From Anaerolineaceae bacterium (GTDB taxonomy: Bacteria; Chloroflexota; Anaerolineae; Aggregatilineales; Phototrophicaceae), in the NCBI GenBank assembly GCA_002702065.1, contig NZXX01000001.1, forward strand, positions 1,426,001-1,490,000: DNA of 64,000 nt, written 5' to 3'. How positions within the stretch are numbered: the stretch's first letter is position 1; every line of letters begins with the position of its first letter. Below, piece after piece: positions 18,943-27,402 of this stretch. A model generated the notes under the pieces. That model saw nothing but the letters and a program-made list of their open reading frames with translations. It was not told the DNA's origin and did not search any database. The translations under genes and the position numbers were made by a program.

Positions 18943-20406
18943 TTAACTGCTGAGTACAGGCACATTCGCATTAAGATCGCCAGATAACCGTCCATAACCC
19001 GATACTATCCAGCCGCTTCGATTGCCCACGTTGATCTTATACCACTCGCCATTGCGGCTGCGCCCGACTATTTCGACCGTTTCACCAGCTTTGATGGTGT
19101 CAGGGTTTTCCAGTTGTCGATAATTTGCGCCGGGGCCACCGCGAATTCGCAATACTTCGGTTGCGGTAATACGCAGCCCAGTTGGTGTTTCAGCAGGCCC
19201 CCATTCGCCGACCTCTGTATAGGTAATGGGTAGGTTATTGAGTGCGCTGCTGTTGTCAAGCTGCACATAGCGCACATTGACCCAACCCTGTGCGCTGCCT
19301 TCGATCTGTACCCACGTCGAATCAGCATTACGCCCTATCGCAGCGACACTCGCACCGTTTCTGATCTGGGTAATACCGTTATATTCTGGGCCGGGGCCAG
19401 TGCGCACATTCAAAACATTAGCGGTGATGCTGCCATTAATGCGTAGATCCCCGGGCGAAGCAGGCCCGACAGAGACTACCCCGGTCATCTGGGGTGTGGA
19501 CCAGGATGGCGTTTCGGAATTATAAGCCTGGTCAGTCAAAACCTGGAGGGTTCCATCACTGGTACTGACACGGTGTATCGTCCAGTGAGCCTGGATCTCC
19601 TGTAATTGATAGACCAGCGTTGAACCATTTTCTGACCAGGAGACACCCTGGACAAAGCTGTTTTCATGACTGACCAGCAGGCTTTCTGTGCCGCTTGCCA
19701 TATTCCGCAGGTAGATTTCGGAATTGTTCCCTGCACGGTCAAATATTGTCAAAGCATACGCTAATTGGATGCCATCAGGTGACCACCGGGGCGAAAAATA
19801 ATCGCCACCGGTGCTCTGAGTCAGCCGCTGTGGTGTGCCACCGTTTGTGTTCACCAGAAAGACCTCGAAGGCTCCATCTATATCCTGCAAGTACGCAATT
19901 TGGCGTCCGTCAGGTGACCATGCTGGTTCGGTTTCATAACTGTCACCGCTGGTCAGGCGCTGTGGATTGCTGCCATTGGCCTCCACAATGTAAACGTCGA
20001 AACTACCAGCCTTATCACTGGCGTAAGCAATATAGCGGCCATCAGGCGACCAGGCCGGATACTCGTGGTAGGCAAATTGATCAGTCGATAGTGGCTGCTG
20101 GTTACTACCATCAGCGTTCATAATATAGATCGCAAAGTTTCCATCCCGGTTGGACGTAAATGCGATCTGCGTCTTATCAGGTGACCAGGCCGGTTGTAAA
20201 TCCTGCGCCTCGTTGTTCGTCAGACGCTGAACATCAGTACCATCAGGATTCATGGTGTAAATCTCGCGGTTCCCATCGCGATCTGACATAAACACGATGC
20301 GCTCATCTGGGGTCTGTGCCAGGCTAACCTGTAATGTAAGCAGCGACAAGATCATGGCTGCGCCAACAACCCCTACAAATCTCCATTTGTGACCGTACTC
20401 AGCCAT
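18943..20406 (-). CDS. Secreted PD40 (TolB-like) propeller with two SH3b domains, copy 1
   Basis: This 487-aa protein has a signal peptide (hydrophobic core ~15-28, ending near SLAQ), then six PD40/WD40-like blades of the DRDGNREIYTMNPDGT--LT and WSPDG--IAY type, as in TolB. Two SH3b domains follow (ANVLNVRTGPGPEYN and EVLRIRGGPGANYR), which often bind cell-wall material. It is likely exported and may recognise envelope or surface ligands. I took ATG 20406 because AGGAG lies 8 nt upstream. It is the last of five tandem paralogues; its first ~60 mature residues are nearly identical to theirs. Confidence 0.9.
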   Translation of the reverse strand: MAEYGHKWRFVGVVGAAMILSLLTLQVSLAQTPDERIVFMSDRDGNREIYTMNPDGTDVQRLTNNEAQDLQPAWSPDKTQIAFTSNRDGNFAIYIMNADGSNQQPLSTDQFAYHEYPAWSPDGRYIAYASDKAGSFDVYIVEANGSNPQRLTSGDSYETEPAWSPDGRQIAYLQDIDGAFEVFLVNTNGGTPQRLTQSTGGDYFSPRWSPDGIQLAYALTIFDRAGNNSEIYLRNMASGTESLLVSHENSFVQGVSWSENGSTLVYQLQEIQAHWTIHRVSTSDGTLQVLTDQAYNSETPSWSTPQMTGVVSVGPASPGDLRINGSITANVLNVRTGPGPEYNGITQIRNGASVAAIGRNADSTWVQIEGSAQGWVNVRYVQLDNSSALNNLPITYTEVGEWGPAETPTGLRITATEVLRIRGGPGANYRQLENPDTIKAGETVEIVGRSRNGEWYKINVGNRSGWIVSGYGRLSGDLNANVPVLSS

Positions 20407-20460
20407 ATATTCTGCTCCTGGATGTAAATGTTTTATCCTAAAGTCAGGCAGCCTCAATAC

Positions 20461-21735
20461 TCATGAACATTCCGGATTTGATTCTGGGCACAAGAAGCGG
20501 TCGTTGTTTCTGCCTTCCGCGATCCAGCCGTAGGTATTGAGAGGGCCGTAATAAATTTTCCAATAATTTACACTGTCAAAACAGACTGGTCCTTCAAGCA
20601 GGTCTACACGGTCATTATCGTAGAATTGCGCGATGGTCTGCATACCGCCAGGGGCGTTACGGTTATAGTTTGTCAGAATCCGGAGTGCCCCACTCGCGTT
20701 AAAATCGACAATGGCAATATTCCCCGGTACAAACAGACTGGCCATTCCGCCAGCACAAGCAGTTCCATCGACTGGCGTAGTTCCTGAAGGCGCTAACTGG
20801 ACGACTTCTCCACTCAATTGGGGTGCAGACCATGAAGGTGTTTCGGCATTGTAGTCTTCCAAGCTGAGCAGTTCATCGATTTCGCCATCACCATCTATCC
20901 GGTTGATCGACCACTTCCCCTGCGTAGTTCTTATCGCATAAATTAATTCCTGGCTCTCAGCAGACCAGCTCAGACCTGTAATAAAGCGGTCTTCCGCACT
21001 GGTTAATATATGTTCAGTGCTGTCAGCCAGATCCTGGATATAGATCCGGGACAAACTGCCTGTGGTTTCAAATGTGGTCGTCGCATACGCCAGCTTGGTA
21101 CCGTCTGGCGACCAGCGTGGCGAGAAGAAGTCACCTGCACCCGCTTCGTCCAGCACAGGTCGCCCACTACCTCCACCCGCACTGATAATGAAAACTTGAT
21201 AGACACCCTCTACGGTTTGTAAATGAACAATTTGCGAGCCATCAGGTGCCCAGGAGGGATCGGTTTCGTCCTCTTCACTGGTCGTTAGCCTCCGGGGTTC
21301 ACCCCCGTTCACATTCATCACATATAGATCGAAACTTCTCACTTCATCGCTGCTGTAGACAATCTGCAAGCCATCCGGCGACCAGGACGGAAACTCGTAG
21401 AACGCACCTGTTCCACCAACCAACTTGCGCACGCCACTACCATCAGCACGCATAACGTAGATACCAAAATCGCCATCGCGGTTGGAAACGAAGGCGATCT
21501 GCGACTTATCGGGCGACCATGTGGGTTGTATATCCTGAGCGTCATGGTTCGTCAGGCGCTGAATATCGGTGCCGTCAGGATTCATCGTATAGATCTCGCG
21601 GTTGCCATCCCGATCCGACATGAATACGATGCGCTCATCCAGTTTCTGCGTCAACCCTATCTTCAATGAGAAGGATAGCAAAACCGATATACAGGCGATT
21701 TTTACCCAGGACCATTTGTAGCTACGTACACACAT
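20461..21735 (-). CDS. Secreted PD40 propeller with one SH3-like domain, copy 2
   Basis: This 424-aa protein has a signal peptide and six PD40 blades, sharing the nearly invariant opening ERIVFMSDRDGNREIYTMNP with its neighbours. The C-terminal ~100 residues form an SH3-like domain (GALRILTNYNRNAP, YWKIYYGPLNTYGWIAEG) with several cysteines, unlike the tail of copy 1. The start at ATG 21735 gives a normal signal peptide; a longer frame to 21822 overlaps the previous gene. It is tandem with copies 1 and 3. Confidence 0.87.
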   Translation of the reverse strand: MCVRSYKWSWVKIACISVLLSFSLKIGLTQKLDERIVFMSDRDGNREIYTMNPDGTDIQRLTNHDAQDIQPTWSPDKSQIAFVSNRDGDFGIYVMRADGSGVRKLVGGTGAFYEFPSWSPDGLQIVYSSDEVRSFDLYVMNVNGGEPRRLTTSEEDETDPSWAPDGSQIVHLQTVEGVYQVFIISAGGGSGRPVLDEAGAGDFFSPRWSPDGTKLAYATTTFETTGSLSRIYIQDLADSTEHILTSAEDRFITGLSWSAESQELIYAIRTTQGKWSINRIDGDGEIDELLSLEDYNAETPSWSAPQLSGEVVQLAPSGTTPVDGTACAGGMASLFVPGNIAIVDFNASGALRILTNYNRNAPGGMQTIAQFYDNDRVDLLEGPVCFDSVNYWKIYYGPLNTYGWIAEGRNNDRFLCPESNPECS

Positions 21736-21788
21736 TGTCGATTGCCCCAGATCCCGAAATTGCCGAAACAACACTTGCGTAAAAGTGA

Positions 21789-23282
21789 CTAATTGGGCAC
21801 TAGAGAATATTCGTCCATCCAACCGCGTGCCTCCAATTCACCGGGGACACGAACCAGATACCACCAAACGGTGGCCCCATTTGTCTGATGTCCTGCAAAT
21901 ACGATGCCAGCAACTTCCATTTCAATGGTTTGCGATAGATACTCCTCAATCTTTCCAAAATCCGGGTCAGGACGAGACCATATTTCATTTCCTGCCGTAC
22001 CACGAACATATTCTCCAAAGGAATAAAGTGGAACTTGTCTCATACTTTCCTGGCCTACGACTAGGCTGGGTATCAGATCATCACTGAATCGCAGGGTTTG
22101 CACATTGTCGGCGGCCTCAACTGCCCAACCAGTAACCCCGGTAGGGGATTTGATCTGCCACCAGCGATATCCACCACCCATTACAGAGTCACCCACAACA
22201 CTTACCACAGCGCCGAGTGGCAGTTCTTCCAGTATCGTTGCATCAATTGAGGGTTCTTGGCGAAGATTCAGCGTAGCTCCATAGAGCGTGTGAATCCTCG
22301 CATAGGTAATTATGTTCTCACTACCCGATGATGCTGATGGAACCAGTTGAACCACATCGTTGGTCTTTGGAGCAACAAACCAGTCAGGCGTTTCTGAATT
22401 AATATCTGATGGTGTGAGCACTTGAGTGTTGCCATCATCCTGATCCATCATATGAATCGACCATTTTCCTTGGGCGGACCGGGCAGTATAGATCAACTGC
22501 CTGCCATCAATAGACCAGCTAATGCCTGTGATAAAACTATCTTCCGCGCTGATCAGCAACCGTTCTGTGCCCTCAATGAGATTCCGGACATATATTTCAG
22601 AGAAACTGCCAGCATTATCAAAAACCGTTGTCGCATATGCCAGACTTACCCCATCTGGCGACCAGCGCGGTGAAAAGAAGTCATCTGTACCGCCTTGCTC
22701 CAGCACAGGCTGGCTATTCCCTCCCCCCGCACTGACGACAAAAACTTGATATGCCCCTTCAACTGTTTGTAAATAAACGATTTGTGAGCCATCTGGTGCC
22801 CACGAGGGATCAGTTTCGACTTCATCGCTATGAGTTAGTCTCCTGGGTTCACCCCCGTTAATATTGACCGCATAAAGATCGAAACTTCCTGCCTCGTCAC
22901 TGCTATAGGCGATCTGCGTACCGTCAGGCGACCAGGAGGGATATTCGTAATATGCGCCTGTTCCTTCCACCAACCGACGCACACCACTACCATCATTACG
23001 CATTATGTAGATTCCAAAGTCACCATCACGGTTTGAAATAAAGGCGATCTGAGACTTATCTGGCGACCATGTTGGCTGTAAGTCCTGCGCCTCGTGGTTG
23101 GTCAGGCGCTGAATATCCGTACCGTCAGGGTTCATCGTATAAATCTCGCGGTTGCCATCCCGATCCGACATGAACACGATGCGATCATTCAAGCTTTGAG
23201 TCCAACCAGCTTGGCCATCGCCCACAAGAAGTATCAGTAAAGCGAGAATTATTGCCGAATATCTATAAACATGATGATGCAT
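21789..23282 (-). CDS. Secreted PD40 propeller with SH3b and variable tail, copy 3
   Basis: This 497-aa protein has a signal peptide (hydrophobic ~8-22), six PD40 blades, then an SH3b domain (ATLNLRQEPSIDATI, GVTGWAVEA) and a second beta-rich region of ~80 residues ending VPGELEARGWMDEY, possibly another SH3 fold. ATG 23282 is used; an in-frame TTG at 23294 is possible, and neither has a clear ribosome site. The blades resemble those of copy 2 more than those of copies 1 and 4. Confidence 0.87.
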   Translation of the reverse strand: MHHHVYRYSAIILALLILLVGDGQAGWTQSLNDRIVFMSDRDGNREIYTMNPDGTDIQRLTNHEAQDLQPTWSPDKSQIAFISNRDGDFGIYIMRNDGSGVRRLVEGTGAYYEYPSWSPDGTQIAYSSDEAGSFDLYAVNINGGEPRRLTHSDEVETDPSWAPDGSQIVYLQTVEGAYQVFVVSAGGGNSQPVLEQGGTDDFFSPRWSPDGVSLAYATTVFDNAGSFSEIYVRNLIEGTERLLISAEDSFITGISWSIDGRQLIYTARSAQGKWSIHMMDQDDGNTQVLTPSDINSETPDWFVAPKTNDVVQLVPSASSGSENIITYARIHTLYGATLNLRQEPSIDATILEELPLGAVVSVVGDSVMGGGYRWWQIKSPTGVTGWAVEAADNVQTLRFSDDLIPSLVVGQESMRQVPLYSFGEYVRGTAGNEIWSRPDPDFGKIEEYLSQTIEMEVAGIVFAGHQTNGATVWWYLVRVPGELEARGWMDEYSLVPN

Positions 23283-23310
23283 AGTGATTAGCAATTATGA
23301 TTTGTCTACA

Positions 23311-24651
23311 TCAGCGTCCCGTAACATATACTTTCTGTTCATAATGACCTGCTTGATATGTCGCCTGCCCATCATTAATGGGTTCAAGCAAGTCATATTG
23401 TATTTCAAGCAGAACTTGTTCATCAGACGGCCAGTCTGATACGAGTGTTACCCAGCCCTGGCAGTTGCCTGTGTTATATGTCAGGAATGGCGATATCCTG
23501 TTTCCGTTAACCAACATAGAGACATTGAGTGGCTCTAGAATAGCTCTAAGGTTCGATGGGCTGTTACCACACCATGTAAATGCCCAACGATAGATCTGGC
23601 TAATGTTCACCACTCTCTGATACGTAGCAACTCCCGGGTCCTGTAAATCTTGAAATGTCAGTCCATCCCAGATACTGGGATAATTGCTAGCATTCTGAAC
23701 ATCGTTCGGTTGCCGCAATGTGACGGTTATTGCACCGACTACAGTGACCAGGTTATCGGACTGAGGCGTGAACCAGGCAGGAGTCTCTGAGTTATACGAG
23801 AGGTCAGTCAGAATTCCGAAGGTCCCATCGTTAACGTTAAGGCGGTGTAGATTCCAAATGCCATTTGCTTCCTTTACCTGATACACAATTTCTTGCACAT
23901 CTTCTGACCAGGCAATACTCTGAATGAAGCTGTTTTCACGACTGACAAGAAGACGTTCCTCGCCTGATGTCATGTTTATTGCATAGATCTCTGAGTTGTT
24001 GCCCGCCTGATCAAATACCGTCAATACATAGGCTAACTGCGTTCCATCGGGTGACCAACGAGGTGAGAAATAATCTCCCCCTTCACTCTGCGTAAGACGC
24101 TGTGGGGTATCCCCGTTGGTCCCCACCAGAAAAATTTCGAAAGCCCCGTCAACATTCTGCAAATATGCAATTTGGCGTCCGTCTGGTGACCAGGATGGTT
24201 CTGTTTCATCGCCGTCATCCTTTGTCAACTGACGGGGATTGCTACCGCTTATCTCTGCAATGTAAATGTCGAAGTTGCCGCTCCTATCACTGGCATAAGC
24301 AAGGTACTGTCCATCAGGTGACCAGGCGGGATATTCATGATAGGCGAACTGATCAGTGGATATTTGTCGTTGGTTGCTGCCAGCAGCATTCATGATATAA
24401 ACCGCAAAATACCCATCACGGTTTGAAACAAAGGCAATCTGAGACTTATCGGGCGACCATGTGGGTTGTAAGTCTTGGGCCTCATTGTTCGTCAGGCGCT
24501 GAACATCCGTACCGTCAGGATTCATGGTATAAATCTCGCGGTTGCCATCGCGATCCGACATAAAAACAATGCGATCATTGGAAGCCTGCGCAGTCACGGT
24601 AACGGTTGACAAGGCTATCCCAAGACCGGTCAGGATAAAATGAAGCAACAC
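23311..24651 (-). CDS. Secreted PD40 propeller with unique C-terminal domain, copy 4
   Basis: This 446-aa protein has a signal peptide, six PD40 blades closest to copy 1, and a ~140-residue C-terminal domain with no SH3b pattern (two tryptophan-rich strands, two cysteines, NTGNCQGWVTLVSDWP). I chose GTG 24651 because GGAG lies 6 nt upstream and the previous stop (TAA 24653-24655) is adjacent, implying translational coupling. An in-frame start at 24774 would lie inside the previous gene. Confidence 0.87.
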   Translation of the reverse strand: MLLHFILTGLGIALSTVTVTAQASNDRIVFMSDRDGNREIYTMNPDGTDVQRLTNNEAQDLQPTWSPDKSQIAFVSNRDGYFAVYIMNAAGSNQRQISTDQFAYHEYPAWSPDGQYLAYASDRSGNFDIYIAEISGSNPRQLTKDDGDETEPSWSPDGRQIAYLQNVDGAFEIFLVGTNGDTPQRLTQSEGGDYFSPRWSPDGTQLAYVLTVFDQAGNNSEIYAINMTSGEERLLVSRENSFIQSIAWSEDVQEIVYQVKEANGIWNLHRLNVNDGTFGILTDLSYNSETPAWFTPQSDNLVTVVGAITVTLRQPNDVQNASNYPSIWDGLTFQDLQDPGVATYQRVVNISQIYRWAFTWCGNSPSNLRAILEPLNVSMLVNGNRISPFLTYNTGNCQGWVTLVSDWPSDEQVLLEIQYDLLEPINDGQATYQAGHYEQKVYVTGR

Positions 24652-24652
24652 T

Positions 24653-26131
24653 TTACGCTCCTGGGAAAAAGATGAAGTATTCGGCGTTATCCCCTTCGGC
24701 AACCCAGCCTCTCCGACTGTTGTTGAGGACCTCGACTTGCCACCAGGTATAGCCGCTGGCGCATTGTGGCCCACCGATCACACGCATGCGGGTGTTGGCA
24801 CGAAGGGATGCTATGATGGTTCTCTGACCGCCACCTGTCCCTGCTTCGCTGCGCAGACGTAGTGCATCTGGCCCGGCAACAATAACTTCCGCCCCCACAT
24901 GCACAATCGAGATTGGTGTATTGTCGCAATAGCTTTGACCGGATATTTGGGAAGCAAGCTGACTGGACCGGACCCATCCTTGGCTGACACTAAGCTGTCT
25001 TTCCAAAACACGAACCTGAATATAGCCATTCTGTGGTATAGAGTTGATTACCTCAACAGCTGTACCAAGCTGATAGCTGCTGTGGGAGCTCCCCTCATTA
25101 GGACCACTGCGAACCCAGATAGGGACGCCAGTGGGATCGTACAGATATAACCTGTCCCCGACCTGTACGTTGACGACTCCTCTTATACCTGATGACCCAC
25201 CTCCCGGTGAATACGGCGTAAACCAGGTCGGAGTCTCGGAATTATAGTCCTGACTGGTGAGAACGCGTGCCTCCCTGCCATCAGTGTCAATAATATTGAT
25301 GGTCCAACTTCCACGCGTTTCTCTTAATTGGTAGAGAAGATTCAAGCTATCCCACGACCAGGCAATACCTTGAATGAAACTGTCTTCCCGGCTGGTGAGC
25401 AAACGTTCACCGCCAGTGTTCATGTCTCTTAGATAAATCTCAGACAAATTGCCCGCACTATCAAATGTGGTGACCGCATAGGCCATCTGTGTCCCATCGG
25501 GCGACCAACGTGGCGAAAAGTATTCTGCACTCTCATCCCCACCGCGTGTGAGACGCTGGACTCCACCACCATTACGAGCCATCATGAACATAGTGAATGC
25601 GCCATCAACCATCTGCAAATAAGCAATCTGTCGACTATCCGGTGACCAGGATGGCTCGGTCTCGTCGTCTTCGCTACTGGTCAGGCGTTGCTCGCTACTG
25701 CCGTCCGTATTGGAAATGTAGATGTCAAAGTTGCCACTCTTATCGCTGGCATACGCAATGGAGCGTCCGTCCGGTGACCAGGCAGGATATTCATGATATG
25801 CAAATTGATCGGTGGAAACTCGCCGTTGGCCGCTGCCATCAGCATTCATGACAAAAATAGCGAAATTTCCTTCACGATTGGAAACAAAAGCGATCTGCGA
25901 CTTATCTGGAGCCCATGTCGGCTGCAAGTCTTGAGCATCGTTATTCGTCAATCGCCGTATATCGTCGCCATCCGAGTCCATCGTATAAATCTCACGGTTA
26001 CCATCGCGATCAGACATATAGACGATGCGCTCATCATCCTCTTGCACAATTCCTGTTTCTGTTGTGCTAAGTAGCAGCACCACCATGACGGCGACTCGTG
26101 TCAGATTTCCCAAGGTACCCACCCTGTTCAT
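24653..26131 (-). CDS. Secreted PD40 propeller with two SH3-like domains, copy 5
   Basis: This 492-aa protein starts at ATG 26131 with a strong AAGGAGGG 8 nt upstream. A signal peptide (hydrophobic ~11-22) precedes six PD40 blades. Two SH3-like domains follow (GVPIWVRSGPNEGSS and DALRLRSEAGTGGG, the second ending WWQVEVLNNSRRGWVAEG). It is the most upstream and most diverged member of the array (NREIYTMDSDGDD in place of MNPDGTD). It follows the anchored lipid-binding-like gene, overlaps nothing and sits in the same operon. Confidence 0.88.
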   Translation of the reverse strand: MNRVGTLGNLTRVAVMVVLLLSTTETGIVQEDDERIVYMSDRDGNREIYTMDSDGDDIRRLTNNDAQDLQPTWAPDKSQIAFVSNREGNFAIFVMNADGSGQRRVSTDQFAYHEYPAWSPDGRSIAYASDKSGNFDIYISNTDGSSEQRLTSSEDDETEPSWSPDSRQIAYLQMVDGAFTMFMMARNGGGVQRLTRGGDESAEYFSPRWSPDGTQMAYAVTTFDSAGNLSEIYLRDMNTGGERLLTSREDSFIQGIAWSWDSLNLLYQLRETRGSWTINIIDTDGREARVLTSQDYNSETPTWFTPYSPGGGSSGIRGVVNVQVGDRLYLYDPTGVPIWVRSGPNEGSSHSSYQLGTAVEVINSIPQNGYIQVRVLERQLSVSQGWVRSSQLASQISGQSYCDNTPISIVHVGAEVIVAGPDALRLRSEAGTGGGQRTIIASLRANTRMRVIGGPQCASGYTWWQVEVLNNSRRGWVAEGDNAEYFIFFPGA

Positions 26132-26145
26132 AGGACTTACCCTCC

Positions 26146-27402
26146 TTAAGCTGGAGGACTCGGCGTCTGGGTCCACATGGGTAGCGGGCTAGGGGGATCG
26201 GTCGGCGTCGTTGTACTGACGATCAAAGTAATGGTTGCAATGGGGGATTCAACAGCTGTAGCTGTGGACAGGTCAGCTTCTTCAGTTTGCTCGGCTGGTT
26301 CGGGGAATTCGCTGTACTGCCGTTCTAGCACGTCGATAAGCAACAGTCCATCTTGCAACTCGAATCCCTGCAAATCACGACGGATGAAAAGCCTGTTGAA
26401 CCAGTTATTGATTGTATTTTCGACTTGCTGACCATCTTCCGTACCCGTCAGATCCTGACCCGCTACGGTAACGGAAGTTATATTGACGCGCAGGTCGCTG
26501 TCCTGCTGCACCAGTTCGGCAGTGATGGCTACATCTCCTTGCAGCGTTGTCCCCAACGGCCCTGGCAGGTCAATATACCCATGAATCTGTAAGCCTTCGG
26601 GCGAGATTTCTATCTGCGGATCTCGAAGTTCGGGCACACTGTCCTGCACTTGTTGAATCGCGTCTTGTTCTGTTATCTCCAGTCGAACGGCTATGGGGGG
26701 CGGCGGAGTCGCGCTGGCAATGCGGGGAAGCGGGATGGTGGCCGCTGCTGCCGCGTCGCCAGTTTCAGGAACAACCGGGGTAGCAGCCAGTTCAGGCGTT
26801 TCCGAAGTCTCGATTATATAGGTGCGACAGGTAATTGCCGGCGTCTCAAGGTAATTCCCGGATAATGTGACCGCCGTTAGATCGGGAATTTGTAACCATA
26901 CCTGCCGCTCCTTTTGATCGTCTTCGATGAGCAGGTAGACAACACCATCCAGATCGACATTCCAGCCAAGCACCAGGAACGCTTGATTTGGGGGGAAGGG
27001 GCCGCTGATGTGAGCATAAGGCGAGGGGCAACTATGACGATCGAGCGGAAGTGCTGAAATACCCGTCATGGTCGCTTGGGTAACCGACAGTTGCACGAGT
27101 TGAACGCCCGTTTGCTGAGAGAATGATGCTGGAGTCCAACTCGCCGGAGGCGTGTAATCAGGATCACCGGGTAGGGGTTCAAGCTCTTCAGGAGGCAAGG
27201 TGATCATTTCACTGGTAGCGCTCAATTCAAGCGCAGCTTCGCGGGTGAGAAAAGCCCCTTCAGTCACAGAATAGACCGTTACTGTTTCCTCAAAAATCGC
27301 TGGTCGCAGTGGGGCAAAGGCAGCACTGATTAGCCAGGGCAGCAGGGCCAGCACCAGTAGCAAAACGATCCCGACAATCCATAACACGCTTGACCGTTTC
27401 AT
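26146..27402 (-). CDS. Membrane-anchored protein with LmeA/TULIP-like domain
   Basis: This 418-aa protein has an N-terminal membrane anchor (~7-28), an extracytoplasmic beta-rich region, a Pro/Ala linker with IPLPRIASATPPPP, and a C-terminal domain (~230-350) of alternating strands (GLQIHGYIDLPGPLG, DLRVNITSVTVAGQDL, GFELQDGLLLIDV) like DUF2993/LmeA lipid-binding domains. The tail is Thr/Pro-rich and probably disordered. It overlaps the exporter gene by 4 nt (ATGA), so it may hand lipid or substrate to or from the ABC protein; that role is inferred. Confidence 0.7.
   Translation of the reverse strand: MKRSSVLWIVGIVLLLVLALLPWLISAAFAPLRPAIFEETVTVYSVTEGAFLTREAALELSATSEMITLPPEELEPLPGDPDYTPPASWTPASFSQQTGVQLVQLSVTQATMTGISALPLDRHSCPSPYAHISGPFPPNQAFLVLGWNVDLDGVVYLLIEDDQKERQVWLQIPDLTAVTLSGNYLETPAITCRTYIIETSETPELAATPVVPETGDAAAAATIPLPRIASATPPPPIAVRLEITEQDAIQQVQDSVPELRDPQIEISPEGLQIHGYIDLPGPLGTTLQGDVAITAELVQQDSDLRVNITSVTVAGQDLTGTEDGQQVENTINNWFNRLFIRRDLQGFELQDGLLLIDVLERQYSEFPEPAEQTEEADLSTATAVESPIATITLIVSTTTPTDPPSPLPMWTQTPSPPA

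Noticed and set aside
18943..26131. Regular repeats that could suggest a CRISPR or other repeat array
   Set aside because: They are coding PD40 blades in five full-length genes, with diverged copies and no spacers.
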